This document shows positions 57,039-64,000 of a stretch of DNA of 64,000 nt, piece after piece. Numbering within the stretch: the first letter of the stretch is position 1; each line of letters starts with the position of its first letter. A program made the translations under genes and the position numbers. The notes under the pieces are model-generated. The model was not told where the DNA came from, did no database searches, and saw nothing but the letters and a program-made list of their open reading frames with translations. Origin of the DNA: Glaciecola flavus (GTDB lineage Bacteria; Pseudomonadota; Gammaproteobacteria; Enterobacterales; Alteromonadaceae); the NCBI RefSeq assembly GCF_042646125.1, contig NZ_JBHRSW010000018.1:124001-188000 (forward strand), written 5' to 3'.

Positions 57039-58202
57039 ATGTCCTCAATTCCATCAGTAGACCTTACCAAACTCGCGAACGATATCAAGGCTTGGGGTAA
57101 AGCGCTAGGGTTTCAGCAAGTTGGTATCAGCGACTTAGATATTTCAAGACACAAAGTTGCGCTAACGAGGTGGTTGGAAAATGGTTACCAGGGGCAGATG
57201 GCGTTTTTTGAAAAGAATCTTGAGCAACGCTTAAATCCAGATCGACTAGTCGCAGGTACGCTGCGGATCATTAGTGTGCGAATGGATTATTTGCCAGAAG
57301 ATGCCATGTTTGCTCAGAGCTTAGAAGACCCCAACAAAGCATATATCAGCCGTTATGCATTGGGTCGCGATTATCACAAGCTCATGCGCAAACGATTAAA
57401 AAAGCTTGCGCAACAAATAGCAGAGGTATACCAAGATTTAGAATATCGACCTTTTGTTGACTCCGCCCCAGTATTAGAACACGCCTATGCCGAAAAATCA
57501 GGCATAGGCTGGACAGGTAAACACTCACTTACTCTGCATAAGTCTTCTGGTTCTTGGTTTTTTCTTGGCGAACTGTTTATCAATGTACCCTTGCCAATAG
57601 ACACACCGATTGAAGATGGCTGCGGTTCTTGTACAGCCTGTCTGTCGATATGTCCAACCAATGCGATTGTCGCTCCCTACACCGTTAATGCAAACAAATG
57701 TATTTCCTACCTCACGATAGAACACGAAGGTGTCATTCCTGTTGAATATCGCCAAGCCATGGGAAACAGAATATATGGCTGTGACGATTGCCAGTTGGTA
57801 TGCCCTTGGAACAAGCAAGCTGAACCAACACAAGAAGAGGCGTTTAATGACCGATTAGGTTTGAAAAACGCCGATTTGCTCGAGTTGTTTGCTTGGTCAG
57901 AAGACGCATTTCTGCATAAATTTGAGGGTTCTCCTATCCGGCGAATTGGTTACCAAAAGTGGAAGCGGAATATATCTGTTGCGTTGGGCAATGCCCCCTA
58001 TTCAGAGACTATCATCAACGCACTATCCGAGAGTATTAAAGACATGTCTCATTCAGAAGTATTAGTCGAGCATTTCTCATGGGCTTTGAGCATGCAACTA
58101 GAAAAGAAAGCGCTAATCAGCAATGCTAAACCTAGCGTAACTAATCGACAACAATCTAGACTAGTCAGAATAGTAAAAAAAGGCTTACCCCGAGATGCGT
58201 AG
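57039..58202 (+). CDS. queG: Epoxyqueuosine reductase
   Basis: 387 residues. B12- and iron-sulfur-dependent enzyme for the last step of queuosine synthesis in tRNA. Two [4Fe-4S] motifs: CGSCTACLSICPTNAI and CDDCQLVCPWN. YISRYALGRDYHKLMRKRL and VDSAPVLEHAYAEKSGIGW are conserved. Divergent from nnr, as in E. coli; stop lies 2 bp from the convergent hemE stop. Confidence 0.96.
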   Translation: MSSIPSVDLTKLANDIKAWGKALGFQQVGISDLDISRHKVALTRWLENGYQGQMAFFEKNLEQRLNPDRLVAGTLRIISVRMDYLPEDAMFAQSLEDPNKAYISRYALGRDYHKLMRKRLKKLAQQIAEVYQDLEYRPFVDSAPVLEHAYAEKSGIGWTGKHSLTLHKSSGSWFFLGELFINVPLPIDTPIEDGCGSCTACLSICPTNAIVAPYTVNANKCISYLTIEHEGVIPVEYRQAMGNRIYGCDDCQLVCPWNKQAEPTQEEAFNDRLGLKNADLLELFAWSEDAFLHKFEGSPIRRIGYQKWKRNISVALGNAPYSETIINALSESIKDMSHSEVLVEHFSWALSMQLEKKALISNAKPSVTNRQQSRLVRIVKKGLPRDA

Positions 58203-58204
58203 TG

Positions 58205-59269
58205 CTATTCGTGATATTGACGACTTTGACTATGCACTGCCTCGACAAACGCGCCAGCATTTTCAGGTGGTACGTCTAGATGAATTCCGTGTCCCAAATT
58301 GAATACATGACCACTGCCTTTTCCAAATCCAGCTAGAATAGAGGCGACTTCTTCTTCAATCCTATTGGGTGAAGCATATAAAATTGAAGGATCCATGTTG
58401 CCTTGTAGCGCAACTTTGTCGCCTACACGTGCTTTAGCTTCTTGTATATCAATGGTCCAATCCAAGCCTAGGGCATCACAACCTGTCGCCGCAATTGCTT
58501 CAAGCCACATACCGCCATTTTTAGTGAACAAAGTGACAGGGATCGTTTGCCCTTGATACTCACGCGTTAAACCACTGACAATTTTTTCCATATATTGGAG
58601 CGAGAACAACTTATAATCTCTTGGAGAAAGCACGCCTCCCCAAGTATCAAACACCATTACCGCTTGAGCACCGGCTGCAATCTGTGCATTCAAATAGGAA
58701 ATGACTGAGTCTGCTAGCTTATCCAAGAGAAGGTGCAAAGTGTTCGGCTCGGCAAACATCATTTTTTTAATTTTTGTGAACGCCTTACTAGAGCCTCCCT
58801 CAACCATATATGTCGCCAGTGTCCAAGGGCTACCAGAAAAACCAATCAAAGGGACATCGCCATTCAAGTTTTTGCGTATTGTCCTTACTGCGTCCATTAC
58901 ATAGGTCAGCGACAACTCAGGATCGGGAATGGGTAGGTTTTTAACATCGGCGTCCGACGCAATGACTTTCTCAAATTTAGGCCCTTCGCCTTTCTCAAAG
59001 TAAAGACCTAATCCCATTGCATCGGGGATGGTTAAAATATCAGAAAATAAAATAGCCGCATCTAAATCAAAACGACGAAGGGGCTGCAAGGTCACTTCGC
59101 AAGCCAGCTCAGGGTTTGTACAAAGCGCCATAAAATCCCCAGCCTGTGCACGTAGCTCGCGGTATTCTGGCAAATACCTGCCTGCTTGACGCATCATCCA
59201 TACAGGCGTGACGTCAACAGGTTTTTTTAGTAATGCACGTATATAGCGGTCATTTTTCAGGCCAGTCAT
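58205..59269 (-). CDS. hemE: Uroporphyrinogen decarboxylase
   Basis: 354 residues, usual length. WMMRQAGRYLPEYRELR near 24 is the substrate signature, and GFSGSPWTLATYMVEGG and HVFNLGHGIH are conserved. It turns uroporphyrinogen III into coproporphyrinogen III. Upstream 62 bp separates it from nudC on the same strand, so co-transcription is possible. Confidence 0.97.
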   Translation of the reverse strand: MTGLKNDRYIRALLKKPVDVTPVWMMRQAGRYLPEYRELRAQAGDFMALCTNPELACEVTLQPLRRFDLDAAILFSDILTIPDAMGLGLYFEKGEGPKFEKVIASDADVKNLPIPDPELSLTYVMDAVRTIRKNLNGDVPLIGFSGSPWTLATYMVEGGSSKAFTKIKKMMFAEPNTLHLLLDKLADSVISYLNAQIAAGAQAVMVFDTWGGVLSPRDYKLFSLQYMEKIVSGLTREYQGQTIPVTLFTKNGGMWLEAIAATGCDALGLDWTIDIQEAKARVGDKVALQGNMDPSILYASPNRIEEEVASILAGFGKGSGHVFNLGHGIHLDVPPENAGAFVEAVHSQSRQYHE

Positions 59270-59331
59270 AAATCTCTCAACACTTTCTTTTAATTTTAGC
59301 GCGCCAGTTTACTGATAAGCGCCGACAAAAA

Positions 59332-60117
59332 CTACTGACTTTGTCTAATTTCTTCTATCGTCGCAGAAATGAGTTTACCGGCAATAGATATACTGGGCGG
59401 GATCAAAGGTAAGTTATCTATGTCGTACCAATGGGCTTCAGCAATTTCTCTAGTATCAATGTTAATCTCACCACTGTCATAATCAGCAATAAATCCGCAC
59501 ATCAAGGAGTGAGGAAAAGGCCAAGGTTGGCTGCCAAAATAGCGTAAGTTTTTTATTTTGATGCCAACTTCTTCAAACACTTCTCTATGTGTGGCTTCCT
59601 CCAAGGATTCTGCACTTTCCACAAATCCAGCTAGGGTCGAAAACATACCACTTGATAAATGACGTACGCCTTTAGCTAGTAAAATTTGCTCGCCTTTTTT
59701 AATAGACACAATCGTGCAAGGAGACACTCTAGGGTAACAGCGGTGATGACAATTGTGGCAATGCGTAGCCATTTCCCAGGTCACTCTTTGCATCTGCAAA
59801 CCGCATTGACCGCAATATCTGTGTGTTTTCAAAAATCGCGCGTATTGCCAAGCCTGTGCTATCGGTGCGAATAAAACTTGGGGAAGCTGATTAAGTAGAT
59901 CCCGAACACCTACTAATGACCATTGTTCTTCGTCTATCTCGCTTATGTGTACATCTAAAAACTTATATTCACCGCCTTGATTGCTGGTAAAGCTCACCAC
60001 TTGATCTTGAAGATCAGTAAACACTGATAAAGGCACTTTGTTTAGCGCAGTGCTCAGATTTTCTTCTGGGATACCCACCGGCACCACTAACTTCCCATCG
60101 GCAAAAACAAAATGCAT
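59332..60117 (-). CDS. nudC: NADH pyrophosphatase NudC
   Basis: 261 residues. Zinc ribbon CGQCG...CHNCHHRCYPR (about 96-125), Nudix box GFVESAESLEEATHREVFEEVGI-type motif (about 160-183, written in part), and the NudC marker SQPWPFPHSLMCGF. It hydrolyses NADH and de-caps NAD-capped RNA. Divergent from the zur-like gene. Confidence 0.95.
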   Translation of the reverse strand: MHFVFADGKLVVPVGIPEENLSTALNKVPLSVFTDLQDQVVSFTSNQGGEYKFLDVHISEIDEEQWSLVGVRDLLNQLPQVLFAPIAQAWQYARFLKTHRYCGQCGLQMQRVTWEMATHCHNCHHRCYPRVSPCTIVSIKKGEQILLAKGVRHLSSGMFSTLAGFVESAESLEEATHREVFEEVGIKIKNLRYFGSQPWPFPHSLMCGFIADYDSGEINIDTREIAEAHWYDIDNLPLIPPSISIAGKLISATIEEIRQSQ

Positions 60118-60280
60118 GCGCGATAAAACTCCTTTTGGCGTTTAAAAATAGCTCGGTATAATCTCGCCCCAATATTGAATACTAAATTGTCTACCGCAAT
60201 CAAAGCTTACTGTTGCTATAGACCAAGCCAATGATATACTTGTTAAATAATTTTACAAATATCAGGGAGCACATTAGCTT

Positions 60281-60730
60281 GTGCAACAAAAGCTTAGTAG
60301 CAAACAGCAAAAATTAGTAGCAAAAGCAAAAGCTTATTGTGAAAAAAACGGAAGCCGTTTTACGCCTATCCGAGAAAAAGTTTACGCGCTTCTGCTGCAA
60401 AACGAAGGCTCAATTGGTGCATATGATTTATTGGATCGCTTGCGACTCACTGAAGACAGTGCGCGTCCCCCGACTGTTTATCGCGCCCTCGATTTCTTTC
60501 TGAATCTCGGCCTTGTCCATAAAGTAGAGTCAACCAATACTTTTAAAGCCTGTCAGCACTTTGATTGCTCCCATCCTGTACAATTTTTGATCTGCGAGCA
60601 GTGTGGCGATGTACAAGAAATTCAATCAACTGGCGTAAAAGACACCTTAGAGGCACAAGCTGCTGAAAATAGCTTCAAAATAAAAAGCCAGACAATAGAG
60701 GCACACGGTGTTTGCAAAAAATGCAGCTAA
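60281..60730 (+). CDS. zur: Fur-family regulator, Zur-like
   Basis: 149 residues, GTG start at 60281 with AGGGA about 13 bases before. Winged helix (TPIREKVYALLLQ, PPTVYRALDFFLNLGLVHKVES) and C-terminal metal sites with CEQC and CKKC. HFDCSHPVQFLICEQCG resembles zinc-sensing Zur more than iron-sensing Fur. It would repress zinc uptake genes, none of which are in the window. Confidence 0.88.
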   Translation: MQQKLSSKQQKLVAKAKAYCEKNGSRFTPIREKVYALLLQNEGSIGAYDLLDRLRLTEDSARPPTVYRALDFFLNLGLVHKVESTNTFKACQHFDCSHPVQFLICEQCGDVQEIQSTGVKDTLEAQAAENSFKIKSQTIEAHGVCKKCS

Positions 60731-60813
60731 AATATCGCTGTGGAACTGTTATAATTCAAATAACTCGTGGATAGAGATACAAAATTAATAATTAAAGGAA
60801 AGGAACTAGGAAC

Positions 60814-62013
60814 ATGAAGAAACTAGCTATAGCAGTTGGTCTTTCGTTAGCCTCCGCTTCAATGCTTACATCAGCCCAAGATACCCCGCCATATGAAAAC
60901 TGGGTAGGCGGATTTATAAATTACTATAATGCTGATAGTGAAAAACCTGAACCCGTTGGCGGACTAGACGATGGACGTGGATTCGGTGGTGAACTGGGTT
61001 TTCGTTTTGACCCTGCTTGGGCAGTGCGCTTTGAGCTTGGTCGTCTGCTTATCGACAAAGATGATAACAACCCTTCAGCACTTGCAGATGATGGCACGCA
61101 AATTGGTGTCGATGCCATGTATTTTCTTAAAGACGATGTCGCCTACTTATTCGGTGGGCTACGTGAACAATCAATCCGAGATAGCTACCGAATGGCAAGC
61201 CTCGGCGTGGGTAAACATTGGAAAACAAATAGTAACTGGCGTGTGATTACGGAGCTTGCGACCTATTATGATTTTGGCCAAGGGTACAATGAATATAGTG
61301 CTAAATTAGGTTTAGCTTATGTATTTGGTCAATCTAGCGCGCCTTCAACACGACCTGATACTGATGGAGACGGTGTGTATGATGCGATAGACCGTTGCCC
61401 CAATTCTGCGCCGGGCACTGAGATAGACGCAACAGGCTGTAGTATTGATCTTGATGGCGATGGTGTACCAAATAATCAAGACCAATGCCCGACCACACCA
61501 GCAGGTGTCAAAGTTGACGAGAGTGGTTGCGAAATTGTATTAAAAGACAGTGATGGTGATGGCGTCTATGACGACAAAGATAGGTGCGCTAACACGCCCA
61601 CTTCGGACAAAGTCGACGCTGTAGGTTGCAGTATTCTAGAGGAAGAAGAAGTTTCTGTATCACTGGATATATTGTTCCCGAACAATAGCAGCGTTATTAG
61701 TAACCCTGACTCCGATAAAATTGAAGCATTTGTCGCCTTTATGAAACGTTACCCTAATACAGAAGCTGTGATTGAAGGTCACACCTCTACAGTGGGAGAG
61801 GCTGCTTACAACCAATTCCTGTCTGAAAAACGCGCTCAATCAGTTCGTAGTTTATTGATAAATGAGTACGGTATAGACAGTAGTCGTTTGTCTGCTGTCG
61901 GGTATGGCGAATCTCGCTTGAAATTTACCGAGAACACGGCCGAAGCTCACCGCCTAAATCGTCGTATCGAAGTCGTTGTTTCGACTATGATTGAAAAAAA
62001 GGTGCAACGCTAA
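60814..62013 (+). CDS. OmpA family outer-membrane protein with TSP3-type repeats
   Basis: 399 residues. Signal peptide 1-21, 8-stranded barrel to about 175, then three calcium-binding thrombospondin type-3-like repeats (DTDGDGVYDAIDRCP, DLDGDGVPNNQDQCP, DSDGDGVYDDKDRC), and an OmpA-like peptidoglycan-binding domain (EGHTSTVG, SEKRAQSVRSLL, NRRIEVVV). AGGAAAGGAACTAGGA precedes the ATG. A TATAAT box at 60750-60755 may be the -10 site. Confidence 0.92.
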   Translation: MKKLAIAVGLSLASASMLTSAQDTPPYENWVGGFINYYNADSEKPEPVGGLDDGRGFGGELGFRFDPAWAVRFELGRLLIDKDDNNPSALADDGTQIGVDAMYFLKDDVAYLFGGLREQSIRDSYRMASLGVGKHWKTNSNWRVITELATYYDFGQGYNEYSAKLGLAYVFGQSSAPSTRPDTDGDGVYDAIDRCPNSAPGTEIDATGCSIDLDGDGVPNNQDQCPTTPAGVKVDESGCEIVLKDSDGDGVYDDKDRCANTPTSDKVDAVGCSILEEEEVSVSLDILFPNNSSVISNPDSDKIEAFVAFMKRYPNTEAVIEGHTSTVGEAAYNQFLSEKRAQSVRSLLINEYGIDSSRLSAVGYGESRLKFTENTAEAHRLNRRIEVVVSTMIEKKVQR

Positions 62014-62045
62014 CGTCGTCTAAGTAAGCGTTTTTTAATTCACTC

Positions 62046-62074
62046 AAAAGCAGAACACATTGTTCTGCTTTTTT
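62046..62074. terminator. Bidirectional Rho-independent terminator
   Basis: AAGCAGAACA pairs with TGTTCTGCTT around a CAT loop, with A-run before and TTTTTT after. It ends the OmpA gene and the convergent dnaB. Confidence 0.93.
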
Positions 62075-62082
62075 ATTGCAAG

Positions 62083-63462
62083 TTAATACTCATCCTCAAA
62101 CGCAGGCCCTGCATAGTTATCAAAACGGGAAAACTGACCTTGGAACGTCAGGCGGCATGTACCGATAGGGCCATTCCGTTGTTTTCCGATGATTATTTCC
62201 GCAATGCCTTTGTATTCACTGTTTTCGTGATATACCTCATCACGATAGATAAACATAATTAAATCGGCATCCTGCTCTATTGAACCGGACTCACGAAGAT
62301 CAGAGTTGATTGGGCGCTTATCCGCACGCTGCTCAAGGCCACGATTTAACTGCGACAGTGCAACAACCGGGACTTCAAGTTCTTTTGCCAGTGCCTTTAA
62401 GGATCGACTGATTTCGGCAATTTCCAAAGTACGATTATCAGACAAGCTAGGGACTCTCATCAATTGAAGGTAATCTACCATGATCAAAGAAATCCCACCT
62501 CGTTCCCGAGCCAACTTTCGAGCACGCGTTCTCAATTCCATAGGCGTCAAACCAGAGCTATCATCAATAAACAAGTTGTCCTTGTCGTGCAACTCCTTCA
62601 TGGTTTGTTGCATACGCATCCAGTCAGCGTCATCTAATTTTGCGGTACGAATGCTAGTTTGATTTACCCTGCTTAAGGATGCCAACATCCTCATCATTAT
62701 TTGCTCTGCTGGCATCTCAAGACTGAAAACTAACACGGGTTTATCCTGCATCATCATTGCATTTTCACAAAGATTCATTGCAAAGGTTGTTTTACCCATA
62801 GATGGTCTGGCTGCAACAATGATCAGATCGGATCGTTGTAAGCCACTGGTCATTTTATCTAAATCAGTGTAACCACTTGATACACCTGTTACTTCTTGAT
62901 CTTGCTTCACCAGCTCGTCTAAACGGTCGACCGTTTTTTTCAGCACACTCTTAACATCGACTGGGCCTTCACTGGCACTGGTGCGTTTTTCAGCAATTTC
63001 AAAGACTTTGGACTCAGCAAAATCTAATACTTCTTTAGAGTCTCGCCCCTCTGGATTAAAACCAACATCCGCTATATCGTGAGCAACGCCAATAAGTTCG
63101 CGCACAATGGCGCGTTCTCGAATCGCATTCGCATAGGCACCAACATTGGCAGCACTGGGCGTGTTTTTTGCCAATTCAATAAGATAAGAAAAGCCACCAG
63201 CTTCATCTAGTTGGGCATGTGCTTCAAGCTCACTTTTAACAGTGACGGCATCAACCGCTTCATTTTTGTTTATCAAGCGAATAATGGCGGAGTAAACAAT
63301 ACGATGACTGTGGTTATAAAAATCGTCTTCCACGATCAAATCAGCCACTTTGTCCCATGCATCGGCAGAAATCATCAACGCACCCAGCACAGATTGCTCC
63401 GCTTCTATACTGTGTGGAGGGACATGTAGGCTCTCAATTTTGTCGGTATTGGGTTGATTCAC
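62083..63462 (-). CDS. dnaB: Replicative DNA helicase DnaB
   Basis: 459 residues. GTG start at 63462; no in-frame ATG fits and no strong Shine-Dalgarno is seen. N-terminal DnaB domain begins VPPHSIEAEQSVLGALM. The RecA-like domain has RPSMGKTTFAMN, SLEMPAEQIMMR, MVDYLQLM and LSQLNRGLE, ending with RNGPIGTCRLTF. It unwinds DNA at the replication fork. No intein is present. Confidence 0.97.
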   Translation of the reverse strand: MNQPNTDKIESLHVPPHSIEAEQSVLGALMISADAWDKVADLIVEDDFYNHSHRIVYSAIIRLINKNEAVDAVTVKSELEAHAQLDEAGGFSYLIELAKNTPSAANVGAYANAIRERAIVRELIGVAHDIADVGFNPEGRDSKEVLDFAESKVFEIAEKRTSASEGPVDVKSVLKKTVDRLDELVKQDQEVTGVSSGYTDLDKMTSGLQRSDLIIVAARPSMGKTTFAMNLCENAMMMQDKPVLVFSLEMPAEQIMMRMLASLSRVNQTSIRTAKLDDADWMRMQQTMKELHDKDNLFIDDSSGLTPMELRTRARKLARERGGISLIMVDYLQLMRVPSLSDNRTLEIAEISRSLKALAKELEVPVVALSQLNRGLEQRADKRPINSDLRESGSIEQDADLIMFIYRDEVYHENSEYKGIAEIIIGKQRNGPIGTCRLTFQGQFSRFDNYAGPAFEDEY

Positions 63463-63683
63463 GAGACTAAATTTTTATACAAATTAGCTGATTATTATGC
63501 GATAAATTTAAGCTAAAGTCTCTCGGTTTTCTAATTTGAAACAAATTACAGTTGACGGTATTTACTCTATTAAAGATGTGCCAAACATGCTCGCCTTTGC
63601 GGCCTACTTCCATTTTGTCCAAAGAATTACCGTCTAATGAGATTGAAATTTACGTAAGCCCAGCTAAAAATTTATTTTTTTGA

Positions 63684-63697
63684 TGTAAACGGTTTCA
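63684..63697. promoter_or_regulatory. LacI-family operator 1, beside a -10 box
   Basis: TGTAAACGGTTTCA matches the LacI/GalR-type operator pattern and, in reverse, the second site at 63790. A TATAAT box at 63699-63704 directly follows, so binding here would block RNA polymerase. The -35 is poor. Upstream 63463-63683 shows no gene. Confidence 0.75.
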
Positions 63698-63789
63698 GTA
63701 TAATATAGCCTTCTCAAGGATGAAAACTGAATTCATATGCGTTATCATCCAAAAAAATTTTTGTATACACACATGTGTTGAATACAGCT

Positions 63790-63803
63790 TGAAATCGTTT
63801 ACA
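63790..63803. promoter_or_regulatory. LacI-family operator 2
   Basis: TGAAATCGTTTACA is the reverse complement of TGTAAACGATTTCA, one base from operator 1. It is 40 bp before the LacI-type gene, and 106 bp from operator 1, about ten helical turns, which suits looping. Confidence 0.75.
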
Positions 63804-63842
63804 CCGTAAAACCAACACTTATTGGAAAATTTGGAGGAATTG

Positions 63843-64000
63843 TTGGCCAAAACCAGTATCAAAGAAGTCGCTAAACAAGCTGGCGTCTCAGCTGCTACGG
63901 TATCCAGAGCGCTATCATCGCCGGAACTGGTTAGTGACAAAACGCTCACCCGTGTATTAGCAGCAGTGAGTGATACGGGTTATAAACCCAATCGTTTTGG
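63843..64000 (+). CDS. LacI-family transcriptional regulator, N-terminus (partial)
   Basis: 52 codons to the window end. The TTG at 63843 follows GGAGGA by five bases; a second TTG at 63840 is possible but close. SIKEVAKQAGVSAATVSRAL is the LacI helix-turn-helix, and VSDTGYKPN the hinge region. Two matching operators lie upstream, so autoregulation is likely. Effector and targets lie outside the window. Confidence 0.88.
   Translation, partial: MAKTSIKEVAKQAGVSAATVSRALSSPELVSDKTLTRVLAAVSDTGYKPNRF

Noticed and set aside
63695..63949. Minus-strand frame of 84 codons over the LacI promoter and gene start
   Set aside because: It overlaps the LacI helix-turn-helix codons, operators and Shine-Dalgarno; nothing recognisable in its product.
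1..64000. tRNA and rRNA genes
   Set aside because: No T-arm consensus with a matching acceptor stem and no ribosomal RNA sequence noticed on either strand.

Overview
The window is a bacterial chromosome segment of moderately low GC content, densely packed with genes on both strands. Gene content and order point to a marine gammaproteobacterium of the Alteromonadales (Alteromonas/Glaciecola/Paraglaciecola type). The best evidence is the core block amiB-mutL-miaA-hfq-hflX-hflK-hflC with tsaE and nnr, the divergent queG, and hemE, nudC, a Zur-like regulator, an OmpA porin and dnaB nearby. This assignment rests on recognised families and synteny, because no search could be run. I saw no rRNA, tRNA, CRISPR array, insertion sequence or prophage.

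Layout. 1-9.6 kb: the 5' part of a serC gene of the alphaproteobacterial/archaeal type, a lipoprotein, a 1370-residue exported fusion (3-keto-disaccharide hydrolase-like domain, dehydrogenase propeller, HEAT repeats, cytochrome c) coupled to an exported sugar isomerase-like TIM barrel, an ABC exporter and a MAPEG protein. 9.7-16 kb: a palindromic repeat, a membrane rhodanese, a three-gene surface-glycan-like cluster (GSCFA, SGNH, sulfotransferase), dbpA and pyrC. 15.8-28 kb: a TPR protein, the ornithine-lipid synthase OlsF, DinB-like protein, lipocalin, aldo/keto reductase, DUF1289, divergent folE and folM with a second copy of the palindromic repeat between them, a TonB receptor, and the agmatine-to-putrescine genes aguA-aguB. 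28-41.6 kb: pdeM with its Lhr-type helicase, porin plus cupredoxin-like protein, ADH-like oxidoreductase with an M28 peptidase, a diguanylate cyclase, ubiG, DUF4112, hemH and abgT.

41.9-47 kb holds the most unusual locus: a coiled-coil protein, a single-pass membrane protein with a periplasmic OmpA-like domain and a cytoplasmic region that looks roadblock/longin-like, a Ras/Rab-like small GTPase without the usual catalytic glutamine, and a PAS-GGDEF-EAL protein whose EAL half looks active. I read it as a candidate envelope-to-c-di-GMP signalling module built around a bacterial small GTPase.

47-64 kb is housekeeping: membrane-protease regulators (hflKC), ribosome and RNA functions (hflX, hfq, miaA, tsaE, queG), mismatch repair (mutL), cell-wall hydrolysis (amiB), metabolite repair (nnr, nudC), haem synthesis (hemE), zinc regulation, replication (dnaB), and finally the start of a LacI-family regulator with two matching palindromic operators in front of it.

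The second striking feature is a repeat family seen twice (9728-9872 and 22192-22324). A conserved 52-nt core, itself able to form two small hairpins, is flanked by long inverted arms whose sequence is entirely different at each site.
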